64,000 nt of DNA from Pseudomonadales bacterium (GTDB lineage: Bacteria > Pseudomonadota > Gammaproteobacteria > Pseudomonadales > Azotimanducaceae). The stretch spans positions 1-64,000 of the forward strand of contig JANQKS010000067.1 in NCBI GenBank assembly GCA_028281005.1, given 5' to 3'. Each line of letters opens with the position of its first letter. Within the stretch, counting starts at the first letter, position 1. A model generated the notes under the pieces. It was not told the origin of the DNA. It saw nothing but the letters and a program-made list of their open reading frames with translations, and made no database searches. This document shows, one piece after another, positions 1 through 8,625 of the stretch. A program made the translations under genes and the position numbers.

Positions 1-128
1 TTGCTCGTCGCAATATCCAGATATTACTCCTCACTCTTCCTGGCCAGCCCAAAGCTGGCGAACTCTGATCCTAAGTTTTCAAGTGGTTTGAGCACTAGTG
101 GCCCGGCATTCCCGGCCGCGGTATCGCC

Positions 129-545
129 ATGGCCATCGAAGACTTGGTGCGTGAGGTGCACGACACCCATCACCCTATCGCCGTGGGTCGATACTATGAG
201 GATCAACGCGAAGCAGCGCTACAGCGCGCAGGGGACTTTCGCGACAATCGACTACCGGTGTTCCTACGTTTTTTTGAGCAGCGTATAGCCGCCAATGACA
301 GCGGCTGGCTCGTCGGTGACCATTTGAGTTACTGTGATCTGGCCCTGTTCCAGACCATCGCCGGACTCAAGTATGCATTCCCGAACACCTTAGCCGGGTT
401 GGCGGAAGACTTACCCGGGGTATTGCGAGTTGCCACATCTGTGGCCAATGACCAGCGACTGGTGGACTACTTGGCAACGCGGCCACCGTTTAACGACGAC
501 GGTATTTTTCGGCACTATCCGGAGTTGGATAAGCCGCAGCACTGA
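129..545 (+). CDS. Glutathione S-transferase C-terminal domain (fragment)
   Basis: The 138 residues match the all-helical C-terminal domain of a glutathione S-transferase (sigma/alpha-like pattern). The run EVHDTHHPIAVGRYYEDQ comes early, followed by a GDHLSYCDLALFQ motif, which is the usual N-capping/dimer helix with its conserved Asp. The N-terminal thioredoxin-like domain that binds glutathione is not in the same frame: this frame has stops at 66, 72 and 96, just upstream of the ATG. The gene is therefore either frameshifted, with its 5' part in another frame or beyond the window edge, or it is a relic. Without the N-terminal domain it should not be an active transferase. Family is fairly sure; intactness is not. 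Confidence 0.6.
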   Translation: MAIEDLVREVHDTHHPIAVGRYYEDQREAALQRAGDFRDNRLPVFLRFFEQRIAANDSGWLVGDHLSYCDLALFQTIAGLKYAFPNTLAGLAEDLPGVLRVATSVANDQRLVDYLATRPPFNDDGIFRHYPELDKPQH

Positions 546-640
546 CTACTAGCGAGCCGTCTTTACCACAATTTCACAAACCAACCGTACCATGTGGGGC
601 GACGTAACTCGGATCAGCTACAAAAAGGAAGTTTTACCGC

Positions 641-1669
641 ATGACCCTCCCCAAAATTGCGATCAACGGCTTCGGCCGCATTGGTCGCACCATCACACGC
701 ATCGCTAAACTGCGCCGCCACTATGATGTCGTCGCCATCAACGATCTGGCCAACGCAGACGATCTCGCTTACGCGTTTAAATACGACAGTATTCACGGCG
801 TTTACCCGGGCAAAGTCTCGAATACAGACCAAGAGATGGTCATTGACGGCGACCCATTTTTGGTCCTGCAGGAAGCAGATCCAAAGAAGCTCCCTTGGCG
901 CGAGCTAGGCGTCGATTACGTGGTTGAAAGCAGTGGCCACTTTCGCCAGGTGGAGCAATTGCAATGGCATCTCGATGCCGGTGCTAAGCGGGTCATCGTC
1001 ACAGTGCCCACCAAAGATGCGCTATCGGCTACCCTGGTGGCTGGCGTCAACGACCATGTGGTCACCCCAGAAACGCGCATCATCAGCAACGCCAGCTGTA
1101 CGACCAATTGCGCCGCACCCATCGCCAAGGTGTTGCATGAAAACTTCGGCATTAAACGCGGTCTATTGAACACAGTGCACGCCTACACATCAGATCAGCG
1201 CTTGATCGATTCACCACATAAAGACAAACGGCGCTCGCGTAGCGCCGCGACCAATATTGTGCCTACCTCCACCGGTGCAGCACGGGCTATAGGGCAAGTG
1301 ATCCCGGAGTTGGATGGTCGCCTCGATGGTATGGCCATGCGGGTACCGGTACCCGACGGCAGCGTCGTGGATCTTACCGTGGAGCTTGAAACAAACGTCA
1401 CGGTGGAGGCCATCAACGGGGTGATGGCTACAGCAGCCGCTGGCCCGCTCAAAAACATTTTGCAGCATTGCGTAGATCCGATTGTTTCAGGCGACATCAT
1501 CGGCAACGGCCACTCCAGTATCTTCGATGCGGGTCTGACGCAGGTAATCGACCAACGTATGGCCAAAGTCATCTCTTGGTACGACAACGAATGGGGTTAC
1601 AGCACGCGCGTAGAGGAGTTGATTGAGCGTTTGGCCGGCATGGACGAAGGTCCAACAAGCGCGTCGTAG
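641..1669 (+). CDS. gap: Glyceraldehyde-3-phosphate dehydrogenase (type I)
   Basis: This 342-residue cytosolic enzyme oxidises glyceraldehyde 3-phosphate to 1,3-bisphosphoglycerate with NAD and phosphate in glycolysis (reverse in gluconeogenesis). The Rossmann start INGFGRIGR lies at about 8-16, and Asp35 at the end of strand 2 (VAIND) is the residue that usually selects NAD. The catalytic motif SNASCTTNC places the nucleophile at Cys153, with His180 in NTVHAYTSDQ as base. The C-terminal WYDNEWGY is typical. The length is slightly above the usual 330-335. The ATG follows an AAAGGAAG ribosome-binding site. The 3' end overlaps by about 100 bases the end of the convergent, broken AraC gene. Assignment is secure; metabolic direction is not determined by sequence. 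Confidence 0.95.
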   Translation: MTLPKIAINGFGRIGRTITRIAKLRRHYDVVAINDLANADDLAYAFKYDSIHGVYPGKVSNTDQEMVIDGDPFLVLQEADPKKLPWRELGVDYVVESSGHFRQVEQLQWHLDAGAKRVIVTVPTKDALSATLVAGVNDHVVTPETRIISNASCTTNCAAPIAKVLHENFGIKRGLLNTVHAYTSDQRLIDSPHKDKRRSRSAATNIVPTSTGAARAIGQVIPELDGRLDGMAMRVPVPDGSVVDLTVELETNVTVEAINGVMATAAAGPLKNILQHCVDPIVSGDIIGNGHSSIFDAGLTQVIDQRMAKVISWYDNEWGYSTRVEELIERLAGMDEGPTSAS

Positions 1670-2410
1670 AGGTAAGCTGCCGACTGGCCAAGTTGGAATT
1701 GCCAGACCTGAAGCGCCGCAGACTACCGCCTAGCTGCATATCGGAATACTCGCGGCGTCGTTGTTCGAGATACTGACTTGGGAAAAGACCGCTTAGCTTT
1801 CTAAACTCGCGATTAAAGTGGGGCTGGTCGTAGAAGCCAAATTGATGCGCAAGTGTCGTCCAATTCACATCAACATTCGGCTCTATGGCTTCCAGAAGTG
1901 CGACAAGTCGATGTATGCGGCACAACATCTTTGGGGTGACACCAACCGCGCGTTTGAAGTGATTGCTGACATGGCGGTCACTGTAGCCACAGCTTTCATA
2001 AAATGCCTCCAGTTCAACGGCACCGCCTTCAGCGCAGATTTGTGCATAGAGATGAACAAGCCAGTCTGGTAAGGGCTTCGCTGGCGGGAGATCAGATGTT
2101 GGTGAATGCGCTGGTGACCGGCTTCGATGGAGGCATCGGTAAACTCAGACTTCACCGCGTCAATAAATTCAGGGAGTAGCACATCGCGCCCTGAGACGGT
2201 TTGATCCAAATATGCAGACATGTCGAGATTAAACAGCGAATGGAACCCTGGCGGGTCGAACAACAGTCCTACCACGTGGGTGCCATTTTCTGGCGTGTGC
2301 CATGTAGGCGTGGTTTGGAAAAAATCTATCCAGCATTCATCGAAGGCTGTGTTTGCTGCTGGATCAGAGTGTTTGCCAAGGCGATGCGCATTACCCAGAG
2401 GCTCGGACCA
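1569..2410 (-). pseudogene. AraC-family regulator, frameshifted
   Basis: Two minus-strand ORFs together make one AraC-type regulator. The upstream part (about 2410-2100) reads HVVGLLFDPPGFHSLFNLDMSAYLDQ, typical of the N-terminal domain of AraC proteins with a DUF6597-like sensor. The downstream part carries the two helix-turn-helix units, ending QFGFYDQPHFNREFRKLSG at about 1800. Around 2090-2110 the reading must shift by one base: the HTH frame reads TSDLPPAKPLPDWLVHLYAQ directly across the region where the upstream ORF continues out of frame. No convincing start codon was found before the in-frame stop at 2411-2413. The C-terminal tail runs about 100 bases into the convergent gap gene. Likely a dead regulator or an assembly error. 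Confidence 0.7.
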
Positions 2411-2552
2411 TTACCCTATGGTTAACAAATACTCTGCCACTGCTGCAACCAAAATATATGCGCTACACCAAGCTGCTGCCAGCAAGCTCTTCCCAAACAA
2501 GCGGCACGCAGCGTAGGCTACCCGCATCGATCAACGAGGAGAGTAGAGGACA

Positions 2553-3200
2553 TTGCTCAAACTATATTCCGCACCACGCACGCGAAGTATTCGCGTCGCG
2601 TGGCTGCTGGAGGAGATGGCACAATCTTACGAGCTGATCAGCGGAGAATTCCAGCAAACCGGCTCAAAGTTTTTTATCCAATCCACGCCCACTGGAAAGT
2701 ACCCCACCATCGACGATGACGGTGTAATCCTGATGGAATCCGGCGCCATCACCGAGTATCTGTTGGATAAGTATGGCGAGCAGGGGCTACGTCCGGCCCG
2801 CGGCTCCGCGGAACACGGGGAGTATTTGCAGTGGTTGCACTACGCGGATGCCACCGCGTTTTCCCCGCTCGGCGTGGTGGTCTGGCTCACGGTGTATCGG
2901 GATGACGGGGCCGATCACCCGCAGTTGGTGGAAGATGCTCGCGGCAGAGTGGGTGCGGCGCTAAAACCCTTGGATGACCGGCTGCAGGGGCGTCGCTTTC
3001 TGCTGGGAAAGACGTTCAGCGCGGCGGACATCATGATGGCATTTACCCTCACAGCCGCGGCAACGTTAGGCATGCTTACGCCGCATCCAAACCTGACCGC
3101 TTATCTAGCGCGCCTCACACAACGCCCCGCATTTCTGGCGGCAGCGGAAAAGACCGGCAATCTGGAGTTTTTCGCTCACAAATCGCCCAACACATCTTGA
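2553..3200 (+). CDS. Glutathione S-transferase family protein
   Basis: A 215-residue, full-length cytosolic GST. The N-terminal thioredoxin-like domain begins LKLYSAPRTRSIRVAWLLEE, with Ser/Arg at the usual active-site position, and has the glutathione-binding ESGAITEYLLDKYG motif at about 68-81. The helical C-terminal domain contains GKTFSAADIMMAFTL with the conserved Asp. The start appears to be TTG at 2553; AGGA-rich sequence lies close upstream but spacing is not ideal, so the start is uncertain. The last 25 bases overlap the convergent gene at 3176. Substrate is unknown; members conjugate glutathione to electrophiles or act as peroxidases. Confidence 0.85.
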   Translation: MLKLYSAPRTRSIRVAWLLEEMAQSYELISGEFQQTGSKFFIQSTPTGKYPTIDDDGVILMESGAITEYLLDKYGEQGLRPARGSAEHGEYLQWLHYADATAFSPLGVVVWLTVYRDDGADHPQLVEDARGRVGAALKPLDDRLQGRRFLLGKTFSAADIMMAFTLTAAATLGMLTPHPNLTAYLARLTQRPAFLAAAEKTGNLEFFAHKSPNTS

Positions 3201-3784
3201 GTGGATTGCTCGGCTTGGGCTTCATAGCGCAAGAGGTGTTTGATCATCCGGCGATTACCGCTTAGCTGGTGGGTGATGGCCGTTCGTTCGGCGGCGTAGC
3301 GCCAATCGTAGGTTAAGTGTCCGATCAGTACCGCTCGTCCCCACTGCTGCGGTTTCGGTTCAAACACGCGATTGGTCCAGCTTAACTGCGGCGTTTGCGC
3401 ATCTTGATACTTACGCCGCAGTAACGTATTCAGTTTGTCATACGCGTCAATGGCGGCCGCGCCGTCTTCTTCATCGGTCAACACTTCATAACCGGCTTCA
3501 GCCAGCACCCCGGTTTCATCGAAGCGGTAGTAAATCAACACATCCAGGCCGGCTAATTTTCCATCGTAGGCGATGCGCCCCTGCCGGCGGTCCGCGGGCA
3601 GTTGCTCGCCGTGCAAGGCGATCACCTCCTCCAAGGACATACCCCAACTGGCATCACGAAAATCAGTGCCGTGGGTGACCCCAGCCAGACAAGCCATACA
3701 GGTTGCAGTACACCACGCGAATAGCCTGCTGCTGACACCTGCTCGGGGCGTGCTTAACGTAAGTTTCGACTTGGGTAAATTCAT
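3176..3784 (-). CDS. Hypothetical exported protein
   Basis: About 202 residues from the internal Met at 3784; the longer ORF would start with a TTG at 3802. The first 35 residues contain basic residues, then a hydrophobic Ala/Cys-rich stretch ending near THGTDF, suggesting a signal peptide. The mature part begins FRDASWGMSLEEVIALHGEQ, a Trp-Gly-Met motif seen at the start of several small secreted bacterial proteins of unknown function. The rest is mixed alpha/beta with no catalytic signature I recognise. It stands alone, convergent with the GST gene. I cannot assign a function; export is inferred from the N-terminus only. Confidence 0.6.
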   Translation of the reverse strand: MNLPKSKLTLSTPRAGVSSRLFAWCTATCMACLAGVTHGTDFRDASWGMSLEEVIALHGEQLPADRRQGRIAYDGKLAGLDVLIYYRFDETGVLAEAGYEVLTDEEDGAAAIDAYDKLNTLLRRKYQDAQTPQLSWTNRVFEPKPQQWGRAVLIGHLTYDWRYAAERTAITHQLSGNRRMIKHLLRYEAQAEQSTQDVLGDL

Positions 3785-3978
3785 TTCGGGGCTACTTCGC
3801 AACTACAAAATAACAGATTGTCCAGGGTACAGCGCCCGCGTCAATTGGCCGTGAAACGCTGTGTTATTCACTTCGGAAAAACGGATCGTTCACCTTCTCA
3901 AAATCAGATTTTGCGGAAGGTCCCTGCTTCTTACACTACCTCTCGATAGAAAGAAGAGTAAAAATTTAGAACCACAAG

Positions 3979-3996
3979 TAATCGAACCATCGATTA
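3979..3996. promoter_or_regulatory. Inverted repeat upstream of small ORF and icd
   Basis: The sequence TAATCGA-ACCA-TCGATTA is a perfect 7+7 inverted repeat with a 4-base spacer, 15 bases before the ATG at 4012. Its size suits a dimeric repressor, but it is AT-rich and short enough to be chance. No other copy was noticed. Confidence 0.3.
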
Positions 3997-4011
3997 ATAA
4001 GGAAAACGAAG

Positions 4012-4164
4012 ATGATGTTGACTGCTGTTTTTGTCTTGGCAATCGCCGCTACCTTTGCCGTTCTCGCGGCAAGTACCTACCACAAACGTAACCAGCAGCA
4101 CTTCACGCGCCGCGCCGTGCCCATCCCGGTGCGCAGTAGAACGTCTTCGCGGCGGAGGGTTTAG
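4012..4164 (+). CDS. Small single-TM basic-tail protein (50 aa)
   Basis: This ORF is below the size of the supplied track. It starts ATGATG at 4012 after a good AAGGA ribosome-binding site (about 8 bases upstream). It encodes one hydrophobic helix (MLTAVFVLAIAATFAVLAA) followed by a strongly basic tail rich in Arg (HFTRRAVPIPVRSRTSSRRR). It stops 2 bases before the ATG of the isocitrate dehydrogenase gene, whose ribosome-binding site GGAGGG lies inside its last codons, so the two are probably co-transcribed and translationally linked. The predicted topology is a small inner-membrane protein with a positive cytoplasmic tail. Function unknown; it may instead be a leader ORF that controls icd translation. 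Confidence 0.5.
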   Translation: MMLTAVFVLAIAATFAVLAASTYHKRNQQHFTRRAVPIPVRSRTSSRRRV

Positions 4165-4166
4165 AC

Positions 4167-5651
4167 ATGGCGGAACCCCTCCTGAAATTTGACCCTGCGG
4201 CGGAAGCCGGTCAACGCAAGCAAGTCACCGTGGCCATCGGCGACGGTGTTGGTCCTGAAATTACAGCCGCAACCCTAAAAGTGCTCGAAGCTGCAGAAGT
4301 CCCGTTGACTTTCAACACTGTCGACATGGGTCTGCAATGCTGGCGCCAAGGGTTGAGCTCCGGCGTACCTGCCGAGAGCATCGCTGCCATTCGCGACAGT
4401 GGCGTGTTGTTGAAAGGTCCGATGACCACACCGCAGGGGTCTGGCATGAAAAGCCTCAACGTTACCTTACGCAAAAGCCTCGGCTTGTACGCCAATGTAC
4501 GCCCGGTGCGCGCCTACGTGCCGTATGTCGACTCCCACCATCCAGAGGCCAACCTGGTCATCATTCGCGAAAACGAGGAGGATTTATACGCAGGTATTGA
4601 GCATCGTCAAACCCAGGACGTAGTGCAGTGTTTAAAACTGGTTTCTCGCCCCGGCTGTGAACGCATCATTCGCTACGCCTTCGAATTTGTCATGACGCGC
4701 AAGCGTAAGCGCCTCACCTGCATGACCAAGGACAACATCATGAAGCTGACCGACGGGCTGTTTCATGAAGTGTTTAACGAAGTCGCCCAAGAGTACCCGG
4801 CGGTGGAAACGGAACACATGATTGTCGACATCGGCATGGCCCGGGTGGCCAACGAACCCGAAGCGTTTGACGTCATCGTCACCCCCAACCTGTATGGCGA
4901 CATTGTCTCCGACATCGCTGCCGAAGTAACCGGTTCAGTGGGCCTCGCCCCTTCGGCCAATATCGGGGAAACGATCAGCGTTTTTGAAGCCATCCACGGC
5001 TCCGCCCCGGACATTGCCGGTCAGAACATCGCCAACCCTTCCGGACTGCTACTTTCCTCCGTGAAAATGTTGGCGCATCTCGGTCTCGGTGAGCAAGCCG
5101 AGCTCATACACAACGCTTGGTTGCGAACCATTGAGGACGGCATGCACACGCGCGACATTTATCGTCGTAGTCGCAGCCGCACCTGTGTGGGCACCGATGG
5201 TTTTGCCGATGCGGTGATTCGGCGTTTAGGTCAACAAGCCGTGACACTGGGTAAGGCGCACTACCCGCGCCGCTTGCTCCAGACCACCCCTCGACCACCG
5301 CAGCGCGAGCAACAGCGTGAATTGGTGGGTGTCGACATTTTTCTCAACAGCCGCGACACCGCCTTGGACTTGGCTAATCAAATTCAGGCGGCGCAGACCG
5401 CCCCGTTGGAGCTGAGCATGATCACCAATCGAGGTGTGCAGGTGTGGCCAGCAGGTGCACCCGAAACCTTCTGCACCGACCATTGGCGCTGTCGTTTCAC
5501 CATGCCACAAGACGCGGAGTCGAGTTTAAACAATCGCGATATTTTTCACTTGGCCATGCGCATCGATGAGGCGGGCCTCGACGTCATAAAAACCGAACAC
5601 CTTTATGAGTTTGACGGCAAACCAGGCTTTTCCATGGGCCAGGGGCAGTAA
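4167..5651 (+). CDS. icd: Isocitrate dehydrogenase, long Thermus-type form
   Basis: A 494-residue cytosolic enzyme of the isocitrate/isopropylmalate dehydrogenase family; it converts isocitrate to 2-oxoglutarate and CO2 in the TCA cycle. Substrate-binding motif SLNVTLRKSLGLYANVRP gives Ser96, Asn98 and Arg102; metal ligands are Asp245/Asp249 in NLYGDIVSDIAAE. The coenzyme loop reads HGSAPDIAGQNIANP (Asp282-Ile283), where NADP enzymes usually carry Lys-Tyr, so I infer a preference for NAD. After about residue 370 there is an extra C-terminal domain of about 120 residues, as in the Thermus and alphaproteobacterial long forms and unlike the 416-residue E. coli enzyme. Isopropylmalate dehydrogenase is excluded by length and the S..N...R motif. 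Confidence 0.88.
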   Translation: MAEPLLKFDPAAEAGQRKQVTVAIGDGVGPEITAATLKVLEAAEVPLTFNTVDMGLQCWRQGLSSGVPAESIAAIRDSGVLLKGPMTTPQGSGMKSLNVTLRKSLGLYANVRPVRAYVPYVDSHHPEANLVIIRENEEDLYAGIEHRQTQDVVQCLKLVSRPGCERIIRYAFEFVMTRKRKRLTCMTKDNIMKLTDGLFHEVFNEVAQEYPAVETEHMIVDIGMARVANEPEAFDVIVTPNLYGDIVSDIAAEVTGSVGLAPSANIGETISVFEAIHGSAPDIAGQNIANPSGLLLSSVKMLAHLGLGEQAELIHNAWLRTIEDGMHTRDIYRRSRSRTCVGTDGFADAVIRRLGQQAVTLGKAHYPRRLLQTTPRPPQREQQRELVGVDIFLNSRDTALDLANQIQAAQTAPLELSMITNRGVQVWPAGAPETFCTDHWRCRFTMPQDAESSLNNRDIFHLAMRIDEAGLDVIKTEHLYEFDGKPGFSMGQGQ

Positions 5652-5692
5652 CACCGCCTGCTGGCTGGTTCGACACAACACCGCTGGACACA

Positions 5693-5722
5693 CAGCGCCG
5701 CAGCGTTTAGCTTGCGGCGCTG
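5693..5722 (+). promoter_or_regulatory. GC-rich hairpin abutting a start codon
   Basis: CAGCGCCGCA and TGCGGCGCTG form a perfect 10-bp stem with a 10-base loop, ending at the base before the ATG at 5723. No T-run follows, so it is not a standard intrinsic terminator. It leaves no free Shine-Dalgarno for the downstream gene, so it may limit translation or trim the icd transcript. Confidence 0.45.
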
Positions 5723-6151
5723 ATGTCTTCCAGCACACTAAACGTTTTTGTGTATGGCACCCTGCAACCGGGCGGCCGCTTCCACGATGAGTTTTGCTCA
5801 GCCTATCAATACCGCGCCAGCAGAGCGTGGACGCGGGGGCGTTTATACAATTTCCCTGAACGTGGGTTTCCCGCTGCGGTTGAGGACCCCGCGCAACAAG
5901 TGTACGGACATTTATTGAGTTTCAAGACCACATCACCGGAGCTGTTAGACAGCCTTGATGCATTAGAAGGTTACTACCCCGATCGGCGAAAGGCGGACAA
6001 CTTCTACTACCGCCTCGAGGTGGACGTGTATATCGAAGACGCCACCACACCCATCATTGCCTGGTGTTATTTCATGCCTGCCGCAAACATCCACCTCTAT
6101 CGCGGAGAGGAAGTGCCTTCCGGGCGCTGGTCCCTGCCCGCTGTCACCTAA
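5723..6151 (+). CDS. Gamma-glutamylcyclotransferase-like (AIG2-like) protein
   Basis: A 142-residue protein with the family hallmark YGTLQPGG at residues 10-17, which forms the substrate loop, and the mid-chain DALEGYYPDRRKADNFYYR segment that usually contains the catalytic Glu and an aromatic patch. The fold is the small GGCT/AIG2 barrel. Members cyclise gamma-glutamyl amines or peptides to 5-oxoproline, but many bacterial ones have unknown substrates. The start is placed at the ATG because the YGTL motif normally lies within about 10 residues of the N-terminus. That ATG directly follows a stable hairpin and lacks a clear ribosome-binding site. Convergent with cydB, 13 bases away. Confidence 0.8.
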   Translation: MSSSTLNVFVYGTLQPGGRFHDEFCSAYQYRASRAWTRGRLYNFPERGFPAAVEDPAQQVYGHLLSFKTTSPELLDSLDALEGYYPDRRKADNFYYRLEVDVYIEDATTPIIAWCYFMPAANIHLYRGEEVPSGRWSLPAVT

Positions 6152-6164
6152 CAGCACACGTCAC

Positions 6165-7178
6165 TTAGTAGTAGCGAAGCTCAGTGGCCTTACCCCAAAA
6201 CACGCGGTAAGACAGCGCGGTGTAAAGGATAATCAACGGAAACACCACCGCTACGCCAATCCCCATAAAGGCAAGCGATTCCGGCGCAGCAGCTGCATCC
6301 CAGATGGTGATCTCAAAAGGCACGATGTAGGGATAGAAGCTGTACGCCAACCCCTGAAACGACAACAAGAAGATCACAATGGCCGCCGCAAACGGAATCC
6401 AGTCCGAGCGGGTCACAACCTCGTCGTTTCGGTGCTTGAGCCGATTCAGATAAATAGATGTGCCCAGTAGCGCAGCCCCACACAACAACGGAATGGGCAG
6501 CAGCACAATGATCTGCGGCAGCGCAAACCACTTGGCAAAAATCTCCGGCGAGATTATTGGATTGACGATAGAGACTGCTGTGATGCCCAGCATCATCAAC
6601 CATAAACACGCTTGTACCCAACTCACGACACGCTGCTGCAGTTCTTCTGCGGTTTTCATGATCAACCAGCTACCACCGATGAAAGTATAGGCACTGGCAA
6701 CACAAACCGCGCTTAACAAGCTGAACAACTCACTCCACAAATCACTTTGGAAACCAACCACAAACTGCCCGAGCATGTAGCCCTGGCTGAGGGCCGCCAT
6801 CAGGCTGCCGATAAAAAACAGGCGATCCCAAAGACCTTTGCGGTCCGAGGGCACCTTGGCGCGAAAATCGAAAGCGACCCCGCGCAGAATGAGCCCGACC
6901 AGCAAAATCAAAACGTCCAGGTACAACTCACCCAAGATAATCCCGTGGGCCTCAGGAAAGGCGATAAGCAGCAGGCCGATACCAAGCACCAGCCAAGTCT
7001 CGTTGGCGTCCCAAAAAGGGCCAATGGAGGCCAACATCGTATCGCGCTGTGCTTCGTCCCCCAGCGGCAACAAGATACCTACACCCAAGTCGAAGCCGTC
7101 GAGAATGGCGTACATCAACAGCGACAGCGCCATGAGACCGGCAAAGACGAGGGGGAGTATGGACGTGGTCTCGCTCAT
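6165..7178 (-). CDS. cydB: Cytochrome bd-type quinol oxidase subunit II
   Basis: A 337-residue integral membrane protein with about eight or nine hydrophobic helices. The N-terminal LYAILDGFDLGVGILLPL is the CydB signature containing the conserved Asp-Gly-Phe-Asp. It pairs with CydA to form the quinol-oxidising, oxygen-reducing bd oxidase of the inner membrane; subunit II carries few haem ligands and mainly stabilises the complex. Its ATG overlaps the cydA stop by 4 bases, so the two are translationally coupled. No CydX-like small ORF follows, because the convergent gene ends 13 bases downstream. The sequence type agrees with CioB rather than E. coli CydB, judged from the short CydA loop. Confidence 0.93.
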   Translation of the reverse strand: MSETTSILPLVFAGLMALSLLMYAILDGFDLGVGILLPLGDEAQRDTMLASIGPFWDANETWLVLGIGLLLIAFPEAHGIILGELYLDVLILLVGLILRGVAFDFRAKVPSDRKGLWDRLFFIGSLMAALSQGYMLGQFVVGFQSDLWSELFSLLSAVCVASAYTFIGGSWLIMKTAEELQQRVVSWVQACLWLMMLGITAVSIVNPIISPEIFAKWFALPQIIVLLPIPLLCGAALLGTSIYLNRLKHRNDEVVTRSDWIPFAAAIVIFLLSFQGLAYSFYPYIVPFEITIWDAAAAPESLAFMGIGVAVVFPLIILYTALSYRVFWGKATELRYY

Positions 7179-8548
7179 GCCGTCGCTCCCGCTGTTTGCG
7201 GGGTGCGCGGATTCGGAGCAGCGCCGTAGTTTTCCGCCTCCAACTTGGCTGACTGATTGGCCAGATAAAAAACCGTACCCACGTAACTGACCAGAAGAAA
7301 TGCATAGACCACCAGGTAAACAGTTAAGCTAAGGGCCACGTAACTTGCCGGTTGGTCGGTCACCGCCTCCGCAGTTTTCATGACCCCGGACACCAGCCAC
7401 GGCTGACGGCCAATCTCGGTTACGTACCAACCCGCGATGGTCGCCACCCAGCCGGAGAACGTCATCGCGACGTACCAAGTTAACGTACGCGGCGTCAATT
7501 GGCGCCGCCACACCGTGTGGTAGACGCCCCACAGCGCCGTTGCCAACATGGCGAAGCCGACCGCAAGCATAATGCGAAACGCATAAAATACCGGCGCCAC
7601 ACGCGGGTGCTCTGGCGCAAAATCATCGAGCCCTTGTACCTCACCGTCTAACTCATGCGTCAGCACCAAGCTGGCTGCTTTGGGAATCCCTAATTCGAAG
7701 TGGTTGGTGCGTTCTCCCTGATCCGGAACGGCGAACACCAGGAACGGCGCGCCGCGCTGTGTTTCCCAGATACCTTCCATGGCAGCCACTTTGGCCGGCT
7801 GGTGCTCCAACGTGTTTAACCCATGGAGATCACCGGCGAAGATCTGCAGCGGCGCCAATACAGCAGCAACCACCAGGCCGGAGCGCAGCGCCATGCGCGG
7901 AGCCGGTTTAGGATCACCTTTGCGGATCCGGTAGGCGGAAATGCCGATAACCACAAAAGCTGCGGTCAGCCCTGATGCTAGGATGACGTGCGCAAACCGG
8001 TAAGGCATGGAGGGGTTAAAGATGATAGCGGCCCAATCCGTCGCAAACAGCACGCCGTCACGAATCTCATAACCCGCCGGCGTATGCATCCACGAGTTCA
8101 ACACAATGATCCAGAATGCAGAAAGCGTGGTGCTAATGGCGACGGCAAAGGTTGCAAAGGTGTGCAGCCAGCGAGGTACTTTATGCATCCCAAACAGCAT
8201 GATGCCAAGGAACGTCGCCTCCATGAAAAATGCGGTTAGCACCTCGTAACCTAATAGCGGACCGGCAATGTTGCCGACTCGCTCCATGAACCCCGGCCAA
8301 TTGGTGCCAAACTGGAACGACATGGTGATACCGCTAACCACGCCGAGGGCAAAGGTCAGGGCAAAAAACTTCACCCAGAAGCGATAGCAGCGCAACCACA
8401 AATCCTGTTCTGCTGCGTCGGTTGCGAAACTATGGCGCAACTTAAAGTAAACGATGAACCAACCCAACCCGATGGTGATGGCGGGAAACAAAATGTGAAA
8501 CGTGATGTTGGCAGCAAACTGTATGCGCGACAGATCCAGCGTATCCAT
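7175..8548 (-). CDS. cydA: Cytochrome bd-type quinol oxidase subunit I (CioA-like)
   Basis: A 457-residue polytopic protein that binds haems b558, b595 and d. The b595 ligand His lies in FAANITFHILFP (about residue 18), a second haem His in YRFAHVILASG, and the GRQPWLV motif is present at about 385. The quinol loop after the sixth helix is short compared with the 520-residue E. coli CydA, which marks the cyanide-insensitive (Cio) subclass; actual cyanide resistance is inferred only. The product would take electrons from quinol to O2 with high affinity at low oxygen. It lies 77 bases downstream of a GbsR/MarR-like regulator on the same strand and may be co-transcribed with it. Confidence 0.93.
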   Translation of the reverse strand: MDTLDLSRIQFAANITFHILFPAITIGLGWFIVYFKLRHSFATDAAEQDLWLRCYRFWVKFFALTFALGVVSGITMSFQFGTNWPGFMERVGNIAGPLLGYEVLTAFFMEATFLGIMLFGMHKVPRWLHTFATFAVAISTTLSAFWIIVLNSWMHTPAGYEIRDGVLFATDWAAIIFNPSMPYRFAHVILASGLTAAFVVIGISAYRIRKGDPKPAPRMALRSGLVVAAVLAPLQIFAGDLHGLNTLEHQPAKVAAMEGIWETQRGAPFLVFAVPDQGERTNHFELGIPKAASLVLTHELDGEVQGLDDFAPEHPRVAPVFYAFRIMLAVGFAMLATALWGVYHTVWRRQLTPRTLTWYVAMTFSGWVATIAGWYVTEIGRQPWLVSGVMKTAEAVTDQPASYVALSLTVYLVVYAFLLVSYVGTVFYLANQSAKLEAENYGAAPNPRTPQTAGATA

Positions 8549-8625
8549 GTTGTCTCCTTCCTTGTTGGCCTTATCGGAGTGGCATGTTCTCTATTGCGGT
8601 TGGCTGTGTGAGGGTACTGCAAGAA

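Noticed and set aside
1-288. 95-residue ORF at the window start
   Set aside because: Runs through the GST domain in the wrong frame; no similarity seen. It may include leftover codons of a frameshifted GST N-terminus, but I could not recognise them.
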